Translations under genes and position numbers: made by a program | Assembly: GCF_021789315.1 (NCBI RefSeq) | Contig: NZ_CP084561.1 | Coordinates: 2,170,001-2,234,000, forward strand | DNA: 64,000 nucleotides | Direction of reading: 5' to 3' | Source: Arthrobacter sp. FW305-BF8 | GTDB taxonomy: Bacteria > Actinomycetota > Actinomycetes > Actinomycetales > Micrococcaceae | Shown: in pieces, positions 44,855 to 53,279 of the stretch | How positions within the stretch are numbered: the first letter of the stretch is position 1 | Layout of the letters: every line of letters starts with the position of its first letter | The notes under the pieces: model-generated | What the model was told of the DNA's origin: nothing | The model's input: only the letters and a program-made list of their open reading frames with translations | Database searches by the model: none

Positions 44855-45157
44855 TCAGGCGTTTGGGGTGTGGCGGTGGTTTTCGGTGCTGCGGGAGCTT
44901 CGCAGATCCTGGTAGTAGGGTGCCCGCGGCGGCGGGGGCAGTTCGTCGATCAGTTCGTTGGCGGCGTGGGCCAGTAAGTCGCGTTGCAGTTCCGGGAGCG
45001 GAAACGCGCCCTGCAGGTGTGCGTCTACTTCGTATTCTCCGACGTTGCCGCCGATGCTGAAGTAGTGCAGCCACAGGTCAGCCGTGTCGATCCGGGCGTG
45101 CTGCAGTGCTTCGCGCAGGCATCGACGCTGCTCTTCTTCAAGACTGTCGAAACCCAT
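44855..45157 (-). CDS. Small GAF-ANTAR partner protein 1
   Basis: A 100-residue helical protein. The core ADLWLHYFSIGGNVGEYEVD, then LPELQRDLLAHAANELIDE, is shared with the genes at 51522 (DLWLKYFSLGGEAGEYEIEA, LPVLQRDLLAMAANE) and 53276 (IWTWFYSVGGDADEVTLDAY, LPPLQASLLAVTMRE). It begins nine bases after the stop of a GAF-ANTAR gene on the same strand. All three family members here follow or precede such a gene closely. No known domain; it probably binds or modulates the regulator. Confidence 0.8.
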   Translation of the reverse strand: MGFDSLEEEQRRCLREALQHARIDTADLWLHYFSIGGNVGEYEVDAHLQGAFPLPELQRDLLAHAANELIDELPPPPRAPYYQDLRSSRSTENHRHTPNA

Positions 45158-45166
45158 CTGCCGCCC

Positions 45167-45898
45167 TTATTTCTGCCCGGGAGCGGTTTCTGGTGCCGCG
45201 GAATCAAGGAGGGATGAGCTTGCCTGAAGCAAGGGAAGCTTCCTGGTGCGGGCAAGCCGGAGGAGCTCGTTCATCGCCTGCTCCGGGCCGAGCCCGTGCC
45301 GTTCCATGAGCAGGCCGCAGGCGCGGTTGATGGTGTCCCGGCTGCCCAAGGCGGTTTCGAGGCTCTCGCTGATCCGATGCGGGAGGTCGCTGCCTTGAAT
45401 GTGAGCAAGCAGCGTCGCGGCCGGGCCGGCGAACTTTTCGAGCAGCCGGGCCGCGTCGGCGTCGTAGGCGCTCGGAACTGCAGCGTAGATTTTCAGGGCG
45501 CCGATGCACCGGCTGTCAGCGATCAGGGGAGTGCTTACCACGGAGCGGACGGGCAGCGAGGCGACCGCCTGGCACCAGTGCGGCCAACGTTCTTCGTCGG
45601 CCACATTCTCGATGAGCACTGTCGTCTGCGCCGCCCAGGCGGTCAGGCATGGGCCCTGGCCGAGGTCGTACTGGGCTGTGTCAGCCTGTTCGACGACGGC
45701 GTCGGTGGCCCCGTGGCTGGTTCTGCGGCCCTGGTCATCAAGCAAGGATACTCCCGCGCCGGTTGTTCGGGGGATCGCGTCCCTGATCGCCTCGGCGAGC
45801 AGCTGCACGGCGCGGTCGACCTTTTCCTCGGTCAGGAGCAGGCCCTTGATACGGGCTATCACGAGGGAGAGTTCATCGAGCGGAATCCGGTGTGCCAT
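45167..45898 (-). CDS. GAF-ANTAR transcription antitermination regulator 1
   Basis: A 243-residue protein. A GAF domain covers about residues 40-165 (VSLLDDQGRRTSHGATDAVV, LGQGPCLTAWAAQTTVLIEN, SLPVRSVVSTPLIAD). The C-terminal 60 residues are an ANTAR domain (ESLETALGSRDTINRACGLL, MERHGLGPEQAMNELLRLAR), which binds two-hairpin RNA and prevents termination. The start at 45898 follows AAAGAGGCACTC. Longer frames to 46207 run antisense and are rejected. No haem or metal ligand is obvious in the GAF domain. Partner protein 1 follows at once. Confidence 0.9.
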   Translation of the reverse strand: MAHRIPLDELSLVIARIKGLLLTEEKVDRAVQLLAEAIRDAIPRTTGAGVSLLDDQGRRTSHGATDAVVEQADTAQYDLGQGPCLTAWAAQTTVLIENVADEERWPHWCQAVASLPVRSVVSTPLIADSRCIGALKIYAAVPSAYDADAARLLEKFAGPAATLLAHIQGSDLPHRISESLETALGSRDTINRACGLLMERHGLGPEQAMNELLRLARTRKLPLLQASSSLLDSAAPETAPGQK

Positions 45899-46104
45899 GA
45901 GTGCCTCTTTAACGATGGTGGCCGTCACACTGCGGCCATTTTTGAGGGCCCGCTGCCAGAACAGACCGGGCGCTTTGTACCTGTCCGCTACTCTCAGCAT
46001 AGCCCTCCGGCCTCGCGTTCGACGCCCGGGCCGCATTGCCCGACAGTGGGCTCCGGATTCAATGACACGAACTGCCTGTCGGGTCAGAGACCGAACGTCA
46101 GCGC

Positions 46105-46635
46105 AGATGTTCCAGATACGGTGCCGGGACGTGGAGCCGCAGCGCCAGCTTGAGGGCCTTGGAGATTCTCGCCGAATGTTCCTGCCCGGCCGTGAACGTG
46201 GCGTCATGAGAAGCGCCCTGTCCAGGCACGTAACACTTCAAAGCGGCACGGGACGAGGCGCGCCAGCCTCGATCGGAACAGCCAGGCCTGGTCGGGTACC
46301 TTCCCGGGCGATCTCACGGGGACACCGCTCCACCGCTCGTCAACGGTCAGGTTCTAGATCAGTACCTGATGCTGCTGACGCATCGCGGTCAGCCACGGGC
46401 CGTCACCGAAGGCGTACTGCTTTTCATTCAGCGACTGCGCCGAGTCACTGCTGCTGTCCACCGTGGCCGGAGCAGAATCCGCTCAACGGTGATGACGCCA
46501 GACCATCGGCTCTGGCCCGCGCAGAAGCGACGCCGAAACAGTGGTCAGACCGAGTAGAAAATCCGTGAAGCCCAGGCCTTCAACCAAAAGATCCTGCAAC
46601 TGCTCCAACGTCTCAAACGCGTCATCACTGGCCAT
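46105..46635 (-). pseudogene. GAF-ANTAR regulator relic, duplicate of the 53551-54252 gene
   Basis: The minus strand from 46635 reads MASDDAFETLEQLQDLLVEG, parallel to MARDDAFPALEQWQDLLLES at 54252. Nucleotide similarity goes on at 46134-46190 (GCCGCAGCGCCAGCTTGAGG, GGAGATTCTCGCCGAATGTT) and extends upstream through the shared AAACGGTCTGTCGCC and the 38-bp repeat. Frames are broken and the ANTAR part is gone. Confidence 0.75.
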
Positions 46636-46699
46636 CAGGCTTCGATCCTGGTCACGAACTTCTATGGCGCAAACGGTCTGTCGCCAAATCTCCCCACTG

Positions 46700-46737
46700 C
46701 TTTTGGAACGCCGATAACCGGCCTTTCCTCAAGCTAG
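46700..46737 (+). repeat. Copy 6 of the 38-bp dispersed repeat
   Basis: CTTTTGGAACGCCGATAACC then GGCCTTTCCTCAAGCTAG. It lies upstream of the GAF-ANTAR relic in the same position as copy 7 upstream of regulator 3. Confidence 0.75.
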
Positions 46738-47248
46738 CTACGGCATGCAGCCTGATCCGGGACGGTCTGGACGTGGCTGGTCTGTACCGCCGGTCCATCC
46801 AGCTGCGCCGGGACAATTTGTCTGGAATCTCGACTGCCTGCAGTCGAATCGGCGGCATAGGGTGGTGCGACTTTGGGGGTAGACAAGGCGAACAGGCCAG
46901 CGCTCGGTCACTGCGTCGGCTGCTGATCCTGGTTCTTTGCAGTAGCAGCGGTGCTCGCGGGAACTGCGGGTTCGGGAGCCAACTGGGATGGTTCGCCTAC
47001 ACTCTCCTGGCTGAGGAGGCCTTCATATCGGACCAGCTCGTCCTGATGGCGCCGGCGCTCGGCTGGGTAGTGCGTGCCTGCTGACACTGGCGTTCTGGTT
47101 GGGTTACCGCCCTGGGCCCCCGACGCAAAGGCAGCTGGTCCGGGACGAACCGCTGAACTCTTGCTTGAAGACTATGAGCCTTCCAGCAGTCCACGGTTCT
47201 TTTAGGCATTCTGGGCACCGTCAGATTCGTGAAACGGCGCTATTGAGG
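46738..47248. other. Gene debris
   Basis: A plus frame at 46773-47084 contains FGSQLGWFAYTLLAEEAFIS, which looks like part of a membrane protein, but no family is recognisable and no intact gene is present. Confidence 0.35.
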
Positions 47249-47772
47249 TCCGCATCCTCGACCATGCCCTGCACTCCGGGACCTACGGCGGACCGGTGCT
47301 GGACGCGCTCACCGTGCTGGCCCGGCTGATGGCCACCTTCCACCATGCTGACGGCTCCGTCGCAGTAAAAGGACTGCCTTGCGCGGACGCCACCAGCCGT
47401 GAGATGCCGGAGTCGGATTTCCGGAGTGAGGCCGGGCTGCGTGCAGGTGTCCGGCTCGCCGGCGGCGGCTCCCTGGCATCCCGCCTCTGGACGAAGCCGG
47501 CGTTCTCATTCGTCGGTCTTGACGCCCCGGCGATCACTGCGGCATCCAATACTCCATGGGAGTGGGCGGCTCCATCCCCTTCGTCGCTGCCCTCGCGGAG
47601 CGCTATCCGAGCTGCCCGGTCCTGCTCACCGGCGCCGAGGACCCTGATTCCCGGGCCCACGGCACGAACGAATCCGTGCACCTGGGCGCACTGGAAAAAG
47701 CCATCCTGGCAGAAGCCCTCTTCCTTGCCGCACTCAGCAACGTCAGCGGTCGTCACAGAAGGCGACCGGCAT
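47249..47772 (+). pseudogene. M20-family dipeptidase C-terminal fragment, frameshifted
   Basis: EVRILDHALHSGTYGGPVLD then ALTVLARLMATFHHADGSVA is the lid-domain entry of M20 peptidases. After ITAASNT the frame shifts, and another frame gives MGVGGSIPFVAALAERYPSC and GAEDPDSRAHGTNESVHLGA, the metal-site and C-terminal part ending LAALSNVSGRHR. The N-terminal catalytic half and a block between the two frames are missing. Confidence 0.8.
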
Positions 47773-47955
47773 GAAAGCCAACACGGCCTTCGGGCGACAC
47801 CGTCCCAAGGTCCAAGAGGGCCTGCGCGCCCGCGCCGGGGCCGCGGCTGCTTCTTATTTCGCACTGTTGTATGCCGTTGGAGGCCTCGGCCGGTGGTGGA
47901 CGAGACTCGTTCGGGTTCTTGGATGCACGGCACGGACTGACGGAAGAAGGCGTAC

Positions 47956-48675
47956 ATGGAGCACTGTGAGTTCTGTTCGATAGTGCGTGGTGGCGAAAAA
48001 GCGCACATCGTGTACCGCGAAAAGGATGTCGTGGCGTTCTTTCCACGCAAACCTGTCCGCCGCGGCCACACACTGATCATTCCCGCAGCCCATGTCCAGC
48101 ACTTTCTGGACGCCCCGGACGCCCTGGCAGCCAGTCTGGCAGCTGCCTGCCGTGCGGTTGGCGCAGCGCTCCAACGCGCCCTGCAGCCGGAGGGGATGAA
48201 CCTGATCACCTCAGCCGGAGAGGCAGCCACCCAGTCAGTGTTCCACCTCCACTACCATCTCCTCCGGCGGTGGAAAGGAGACCGCATGGGTGACTTCTGG
48301 CCCGGCGGCGAACACGTACCCGACGACGCCCAGAAACCAGGAAAGATGTCAGCCCAGTTCGTAATCGACAAAGGACGATCTTGTTCCCCTTTCCTGGACG
48401 GCGTGGTCCAGGGCGGGCTGGACCTGTGGGCGGGCCCACCACGATCGGCGGGGGCGCCGCTGGTGATCATGCCCTCGATGGCGACGAAATACCCGGTCTC
48501 TCTGGCACCCTGGAACCGAAGGCGACAAAGGCAGCACCATGAAAATCGGTCTTGTCCTGGAAGAGCTGCACCGGTCAGAAAACGATCCGGCGCACGAGCT
48601 GTTTTTGCTTTCGGAGCGGCACAAAGTGGAGACCCGTCCTGGTCCATCGGCTCCCATTCTGCCTCGAAGCCCTGA
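47956..48675 (+). CDS. HIT-domain protein with a foreign C-terminal extension
   Basis: Residues 1-120 are a normal HIT hydrolase: CEFCSIVRGGEKAHIVYREK, RRGHTLIIPAAHVQHFLDAP, GMNLITSAGEAATQSVFHLH and the histidine triad FHLHYHLLRRWKGD. HIT proteins hydrolyse nucleotide conjugates. A family member would end near residue 140. Here the frame runs on 100 residues through unrelated sequence and antisense-like copies, including the out-of-frame duplicate of the 44206 gene start. The working protein may still fold, but the 3' end is a rearrangement product. Confidence 0.75.
   Translation: MEHCEFCSIVRGGEKAHIVYREKDVVAFFPRKPVRRGHTLIIPAAHVQHFLDAPDALAASLAAACRAVGAALQRALQPEGMNLITSAGEAATQSVFHLHYHLLRRWKGDRMGDFWPGGEHVPDDAQKPGKMSAQFVIDKGRSCSPFLDGVVQGGLDLWAGPPRSAGAPLVIMPSMATKYPVSLAPWNRRRQRQHHENRSCPGRAAPVRKRSGARAVFAFGAAQSGDPSWSIGSHSASKP
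48536..48630 (+). repeat. Partial duplicate of the 44206 gene start
   Basis: About 95 bases nearly identical to 44203-44297, from AGCACCATGAAAATCGGTCT through the codons for MKIGLVLEELHRSEND and LFLLSERHKVD/E. The frame continues into HtrA-like sequence instead of the rest of the gene. Confidence 0.85.
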
Positions 48676-48679
48676 GCGC

Positions 48680-49073
48680 TATCGTGGCAACTCCGGCGAC
48701 GCCCCGGTGAATTGGCAGGGTGAGAGCATCCGCGTCAACGTGGCCATCGCGTCCGCGGGATCGTCGTCGTCCTCGTCGACCCAGAGCGGCAACATCGGCG
48801 TCGGCTTCTCCATCCTGATGGAGCAGACGAAGCGGGTGGGGGAGGAGATCAGCTCCATGGATAAGGCAAGCCATGGCCCGCTGGGGCTGTCTTCAGGACA
48901 AAACGTCAGGGTCGTCGTCGGACTTCACGGCCGGCGCCGAGGTGGCCTCGGTGACCTCAGGCTCTGCCGCTGACAAGGCCCGGCTGCAGGCCGCCGGCTC
49001 GACGGTAAAGATCACCTTCCAGCACGACGGCCAGGAACAGACCGCGGACCTCACCCTGGACGCGGCCTCCTAA
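48680..49073 (+). pseudogene. HtrA/DegP-like serine protease C-terminal fragment, frameshifted
   Basis: SSTQSGNIGVGFSILMEQTK and RVGEEISSMDKASHGPLG are the end of a trypsin-like protease domain. A frame change near 48890 gives QDKTSGSSSDFTAGAEVASV and SGSAADKARLQAAG, the start of a PDZ domain. STVKITFQHDGQEQTADLTL then ends the protein. A block of the PDZ domain and the whole catalytic triad are missing. Confidence 0.82.
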
Positions 49074-49102
49074 GCGGGAGCATGTTCACGGGGCATCACG
49101 CT

Positions 49103-50239
49103 CTAGGAGCCCGGGGCTTCGGGGCCGGTTGACCAACGGAGCAAGGCCGCAATTTCTGCATTGTTGGGCAGGGCTGCCGCGGGGATAAGTTGTACCCGTG
49201 CGTCGGTGAGGGCGGCTGCGCGCAGCAGGGCCGCCGGCGCCGGGACCCTGCCCAGGACCTCCGCGCCAAGGGATTCTTCCTCCGAGTTGGCGATCCATGG
49301 TTCGGCACCCAACGCCAGCAGGGTGTGCTCCGAGAGGGCCTGATCGTCGAACATCAGCACGTCCACCTGCGCCTGCTGGAGGGCGTGCACCACGGCGCCG
49401 ATTCCGGTGGCCGACTCCGGGTTTGCCTGCCCTTGCTGCTCAGCGAGGCGGTCCATCAGCTGCTTCTGGTCCTCCGCCCACTGCTGGGCCACCAATGAGC
49501 TGACCTCTGCCTCGAACTTTTCGCGGTCCGAGCCTGCTGTGAGGGTGTGGGAGTCAACAACGCTCAGCGCGGCTTTGCTCGCCTCCGACAGCTGGTCCGC
49601 CACCAATTGCCGCGCCCGGATGTCGCCGGCCAGCACCAGAAGCCGGGCATTGCTGTCAGTCATGACCCTGTCGATTTCCTGGACCACCTGGTCAGCATTG
49701 CGCCTCCAGATGTCCTCGGTGCGGTGTTGAAAGCGGCCCTGCGCCCAGCCGCCGCCGGGGACCTTCTTCAGGTTCTCCTCCGTTCCCTGAACATGCTGGC
49801 TTGCGTCCACATCCTGCCGGCCCGCCCGCTGCAGCCGGATTTCCCCTTCGTCGCGGCTGACTTCTGCCACAACATAGGGAAACTCATCCGGCTGGTGCTT
49901 CAGCAGGGGCAGCAGATCCGGGACGGCATCCACGGAGATGCGTTCCGGCACCGCAAGGGGCCCGGGGAGCAGTTCGTTGATCACTGCCGCTCCATCCCGA
50001 ACCAGAACGAAGCGGCTCACAGGTGAGGGTTCGCCTGTGGCGGGCTGAATTGCCTGTTCAACGGCGTCCAGATCCTCGTTGGCGGCGCCCTGCCGGGCCA
50101 GGGCGTTCCGGACATTGTCGGGCTGGACGTCGGCGGCTTCGAGGCTGTCCACCGTGCCGGTGCTGGCATCGATGTAGGCCACGCACCACGGCCCCGGCTG
50201 ACGGTACAGGTCCGCGTATCGTGATAACCGGTCACTCAC
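49103..50239 (-). CDS. baeRF/Vms1-like protein (Rv2629 type)
   Basis: A 378-residue member of the bacterial/archaeal eRF1-like family, to which Mycobacterium tuberculosis Rv2629 belongs. The family motif is PGGGWAQGRFQHRTEDIWRR around residues 159-178, a GGQ-like loop region. The C-terminal part (GIGAVVHALQQAQVDVLMFD) is the ribosome-release-factor-like domain 3. Relatives of eRF1/Vms1 act on peptidyl-tRNA at stalled ribosomes. The start is GTG and overlaps the upstream stop by eight bases. It ends a four-gene operon begun by an Hrp1-like CBS protein. Confidence 0.85.
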   Translation of the reverse strand: MSDRLSRYADLYRQPGPWCVAYIDASTGTVDSLEAADVQPDNVRNALARQGAANEDLDAVEQAIQPATGEPSPVSRFVLVRDGAAVINELLPGPLAVPERISVDAVPDLLPLLKHQPDEFPYVVAEVSRDEGEIRLQRAGRQDVDASQHVQGTEENLKKVPGGGWAQGRFQHRTEDIWRRNADQVVQEIDRVMTDSNARLLVLAGDIRARQLVADQLSEASKAALSVVDSHTLTAGSDREKFEAEVSSLVAQQWAEDQKQLMDRLAEQQGQANPESATGIGAVVHALQQAQVDVLMFDDQALSEHTLLALGAEPWIANSEEESLGAEVLGRVPAPAALLRAAALTDARVQLIPAAALPNNAEIAALLRWSTGPEAPGS

Positions 50240-50465
50240 GGGACGTTCCTTCGTTCTCTGCCTCTCCTGTTTCAGCGCCTCCTGCTTCCGGGCCGGGGGT
50301 CACGGCGTCCTGGACCTCTGCGGTGTCGGTGTCGTCTGGGAACGGCTCGGTTTCCCGCCATTCTTCGACGTGGGCTGGTTGGTTTCCCTTGACCATGCCC
50401 TGCGTTTCCTGCTGCATCTTGTCATCCAGATGCTGCCCGTGCTTGGTGTTTCCACGCTCAGCCAT
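50232..50465 (-). CDS. Small hydrophilic protein
   Basis: A 77-residue acidic, probably disordered protein: MAERGNTKHGQHLDDKMQQE, then a tail rich in E, D, G, T (EPFPDDTDTAEVQDAVTPGP). It resembles short stress-associated hydrophilic proteins of soil actinobacteria. GGGAGC precedes the ATG at 50465, and the stop overlaps the baeRF gene start. The longer frame to 50687 is antisense to the next gene. Confidence 0.65.
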   Translation of the reverse strand: MAERGNTKHGQHLDDKMQQETQGMVKGNQPAHVEEWRETEPFPDDTDTAEVQDAVTPGPEAGGAETGEAENEGTSRE

Positions 50466-50505
50466 GGCGAGCTCCCTTCCAAATCGTGGTGCACTGCATT
50501 CAATG

Positions 50506-50784
50506 TCAGCGGCGGACGAGCCTAAAGAATGTGCTCGCTTCCCCGCTGGCTTTTTCGGACTGATACAGGAATGCGAGTCTGTTCTCTTCGAATTTGTCGA
50601 ACCACTCCTCCCAGCTGATGTGCTCCAGGCTGTCCTCGCCGGCACCGCCCGGGAAGTCGATGCGCAGGATGCCCGGATCGTCGCCACCGCCGGTGTCTTT
50701 GACGCTGGCAGGCTTGCCCTTGTTGCTTTCGACCCACTTGCGGATTTCGTCGTGGTCGGTGGTGGTTTGCGATTCCGAGGCCAT
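50506..50784 (-). CDS. Small conserved protein of the DHDEIRKWVE type
   Basis: A 92-residue protein. The pattern HDEIRKWVESNKGKPASVKD, GDDPGILRIDFPGG, SLEHISWEEWFDKFEE and FLYQSEKASGEASTFFRLV is shared with small hypothetical proteins I recall from rhizobia and other bacteria, some of them misnamed as branching enzymes. It probably forms a single small domain. AAGGAGACCAGC precedes the ATG at 50784. It lies between the CBS gene and the hydrophilic protein gene. Confidence 0.75.
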   Translation of the reverse strand: MASESQTTTDHDEIRKWVESNKGKPASVKDTGGGDDPGILRIDFPGGAGEDSLEHISWEEWFDKFEENRLAFLYQSEKASGEASTFFRLVRR

Positions 50785-50937
50785 GCTGGTCTCCTTCCCT
50801 ATCCCTAAGGCCGGAAGCGGCTGCACGGTTTGCTACCGACGAAAGTATCGGACGCTTCGACCCTAGCCCCGGCCCGGCCTAAATAGAAAGGGTGCTGAGT
50901 GTTTTTGTAGGGTTTCCCTTCTGACGCTCGACAGGGG

Positions 50938-51354
50938 TCAGAAGGAGATGAATTCGACGAGCTCCCCGACCCGGTCTTCGGGGTAGTTCCGGGCGATGTC
51001 GGCCTGGCTGATAATGCCGACAAGGTCATGGCCATCAATGACGGGCAGCCTGCGAACCTGGTGTTCCTGCATTGTCTTGATGGCTTCTTCGATGGAGTCA
51101 TCAGCGCCGATGGTGACTGGCTTGCCCTGCCCAAATTGGCCGGCGGTCATAGTACGGGGATCTTGGCCGTCGGCGAGGCACTTGATGACGATGTCGCGGT
51201 CGGTCAGCATTCCCTTGAGCCTGTTGTCTTCGCCACAGATTGGGAGGGCACCGACGTCCAGGTCTTTCATCTTCCGCGCGGCCTGTTCCAGCGTTTCGTT
51301 TTCCCCGACGCACTCCACGCCGCCGCTCATGATGTCACGGGCCAAATCAGACAT
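50938..51354 (-). CDS. Tandem CBS-domain protein, Hrp1 (Rv2626c)-like
   Basis: A 138-residue protein made of two CBS domains. DIMSGGVECVGENETLEQAA, VGALPICGEDNRLKGMLTDR and DIVIKCLADGQDP form the first; EHQVRRLPVIDGHDLVGIIS and QADIARNYPE the second. This layout follows the mycobacterial hypoxic response protein 1 block for block, including GALPICG and MLTDRDIVIK. Hrp1 is a DosR-regulon protein with zinc-binding properties. It is the first gene of an operon that also has an Rv2629-like gene, a combination seen in the same mycobacterial regulon. Confidence 0.88.
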   Translation of the reverse strand: MSDLARDIMSGGVECVGENETLEQAARKMKDLDVGALPICGEDNRLKGMLTDRDIVIKCLADGQDPRTMTAGQFGQGKPVTIGADDSIEEAIKTMQEHQVRRLPVIDGHDLVGIISQADIARNYPEDRVGELVEFISF

Positions 51355-51379
51355 AACTGTCTCCTTAGGATGGTTATCC

Positions 51380-51395
51380 GGGGAGTCAGGTCCCC
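51380..51395. promoter_or_regulatory. Dyad upstream of the Hrp1-like gene
   Basis: GGGGA-GTCAGG-TCCCC. On the minus strand GGGGACCTGACTCCCC shares GGGAC and CCC spacing with the DosR box core, but it lies only 26 bases before the ATG, which is close for an activator site unless the message is leaderless. Confidence 0.35.
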
Positions 51396-51521
51396 GTTCC
51401 TTGGAAGCAGGTAGTCGGCTCCCGGCCCGGCGTTACCCGGTCAGGAGCGTTCTGCCTGCTCGTTATCATTCGCCGTTTTGGGGAGTATGTGAACCCCCTA
51501 AAATGCGGATGGTTTTAGCCG

Positions 51522-51806
51522 CTATGACTGCTGCGCTGAGCCGTCCTGGGTGCTGAGCTCGTCGAAGTACGGGGCGCTGCCGTGTGGGGTTTGGGTGTGG
51601 GGTTCGTTGGCGGCCATGGCGAGCAGGTCCCTTTGCAGCACGGGCAGTGAGAGCAGTCCACGGACGTAGGCCTCTATCTCGTATTCGCCGGCCTCCCCGC
51701 CGAGGCTGAAGTATTTGAGCCAGAGGTCGCCGATTTCGATGCCTGTTGAGCTCAGTGCAGCGGTCAGCATGCGACGGTGCCGCGGCTCGTGCGGATCGAA
51801 GCCCAC
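51522..51806 (-). CDS. Small GAF-ANTAR partner protein 2
   Basis: A 94-residue protein from a GTG at 51806 (VGFDPHEPRHRRMLTAALSS) after GAGGAC. The core IGDLWLKYFSLGGEAGEYEI and LPVLQRDLLAMAANE is shared with partner protein 1, and the start VGFD/MGFD is common to both. It begins ten bases after the stop of a GAF-ANTAR gene, as partner 1 does. The longer frame to 51893 runs into that gene. Intact although its GAF-ANTAR partner carries a stop codon. Confidence 0.78.
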   Translation of the reverse strand: MGFDPHEPRHRRMLTAALSSTGIEIGDLWLKYFSLGGEAGEYEIEAYVRGLLSLPVLQRDLLAMAANEPHTQTPHGSAPYFDELSTQDGSAQQS

Positions 51807-51816
51807 GGGGCTGTCC

Positions 51817-52443
51817 TCAGTCTGATGATGCCGGTATTCCGGCGATGAGCTCGGCGCTGATCTGTTCCAAGGTGATCCCCTGGTGCCGGGCACGGCGCAT
51901 CAGCTCGGCACGGGCCATCTCTTTTGTGAGCGCATCACTGTGCATCAGGATGCCGCAGGCGTGGTTAATCTGGTCGCGGGCATGAAGCGATGATGCGAGT
52001 GCTTGGCTGATGCGGTGTGGTGCTTCGCTCGTCTGGATGTTATCAAGGAGTGTCGCCGGGGCTGCAAACAGTTCCAGGAGCTGGCCCATTTCCTGGCCAA
52101 AGGCATTGGCGCGGTTGGACTAGACCTTCAGTGCGCCAATGCACCCGTGGCCGGCGAGCAGGGGAGCGCTGGCCACGGAACGAACGGGCAGGGTTTTCAC
52201 GGCTTTTGACCAGTGCGGCCATCGCGGGTCTGTAGTGATGTCCTGGACGATGACGTTTTCTTTGGACGCCCAGGCCGTGAGGCACGGGCACTGCCCGAGT
52301 TCATACTGGCGGGTGTCTGCCCGGGTGACGATCTCGTCGGTGGAAGCGCTGCTGGTTCGCTTGCCGCGGGCATCCAAAAGAGAGACTCCGGCGCCGGTGG
52401 TTCCGGGCACGGAGACCATGATGGCCCGGGCGAGCAGGCGCAC
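51817..52443 (-). pseudogene. GAF-ANTAR regulator 2, with in-frame TAG and short N-terminus
   Basis: The GAF part runs from VRLLARAIMVSVPGTTGAG through LGQCPCLTAWASKENVIVQD to GHGCIGALKV, where TAG (52122-52120) interrupts the frame. The same frame goes on SNRANAFGQEMGQLLELFAA to the ANTAR domain (ARDQINHACGILMHSDALTK). Regulator 1 has an uninterrupted CIGALKIYAA at this point. Homology starts abruptly after the stop of regulator 4's gene at 52464, and about 30 N-terminal residues present in regulator 1 are missing. Confidence 0.82.
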
Positions 52444-52463
52444 GGCCGGATTCGTGGCCAGGA

Positions 52464-53279
52464 TTATTCATCAAAGTGTGCTGGCAGTTCGCTTTCACCG
52501 GAAACCGAGGCGATCACGCCGGCGGCGACGTCCCGGAGTTTGACGTTGCGGTGGTTTGAGGCCTGGGTGAGCACACCGAAGGCTGCGTCGCGGCCACAGC
52601 GGTTCTGGGCCATGATGATGCCCACCGCCGTGTCGATGGTGGCTCGGGATTTCATGGCCGCGGCGAGGTCGTCGCGTGTATGACGCAGATGGGCGAGCCT
52701 CAGGGCCAGACGCAACGCCTTCGCTGCGTGCTCAGCGAACGCTTTTGTTGCCGTAATGTCCGGCCCGGAAAATCCGTGTGGACTGGCCGAGTAAAGATTC
52801 AGTACGGCGTCGGCTTCGCCGGCCAGGTCCAGTGCTACAGCCAGAATGGATCCAATGCCGTGCCGGGCCACCGCTTTCATGTACGCGGGCCAGCGGGGCT
52901 CCGCACTGGTGTCCGGGACGTGGACGATTGCCTTGTCGCGGAGTGCCGTTAGGCAGGGTCCGTCGCCGAAGCTGTTCTGGAGTTCATCCAGTGCCCGGCC
53001 TTTTTCGTCACTGCTGGCGGCGACGACACCTTTCTTCCTGCGGACTACCGTCACCCCGCACGTCACGGCATTCGATGCGGTTGAGAGCTCCGAAGCGGCG
53101 AGGGCGGCGAAGTCCGTGAGGAATTCTTCTACGTCCGGGCTTTCCAAGACGAGGTCCTGCAGCGTGTAGCCCAGGCTGTCATCCCGTTCAGGCTGAGTTG
53201 CGTCTTGGGCAGCGTGCGTTTCCGTCGATTGTGGCTCGGCCATGGATCCACCCTCTTCTCTGCTTCCCGTTGAACTCAT
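52464..53279 (-). CDS. GAF-ANTAR transcription antitermination regulator 4
   Basis: A 271-residue protein with an N-terminal disordered stretch, a GAF domain (about 40-190: FGDGPCLTALRDKAIVHVPD, GIGSILAVALDLAGEADAVL) and a C-terminal ANTAR domain (DLAAAMKSRATIDTAVGIIM, AQNRCGRDAAFGVLTQASNH). AAGGA lies nine bases before the ATG, which overlaps the stop of partner protein 3 (ATGA). It is the third gene of a coupled chain regulator 3, partner 3, regulator 4. Confidence 0.9.
   Translation of the reverse strand: MSSTGSREEGGSMAEPQSTETHAAQDATQPERDDSLGYTLQDLVLESPDVEEFLTDFAALAASELSTASNAVTCGVTVVRRKKGVVAASSDEKGRALDELQNSFGDGPCLTALRDKAIVHVPDTSAEPRWPAYMKAVARHGIGSILAVALDLAGEADAVLNLYSASPHGFSGPDITATKAFAEHAAKALRLALRLAHLRHTRDDLAAAMKSRATIDTAVGIIMAQNRCGRDAAFGVLTQASNHRNVKLRDVAAGVIASVSGESELPAHFDE

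Noticed and set aside
45504..46568. Plus-strand frame of 354 codons
   Set aside because: Antisense to GAF-ANTAR regulator 1 and the GAF-ANTAR relic; serine- and arginine-rich composition typical of a shadow frame.
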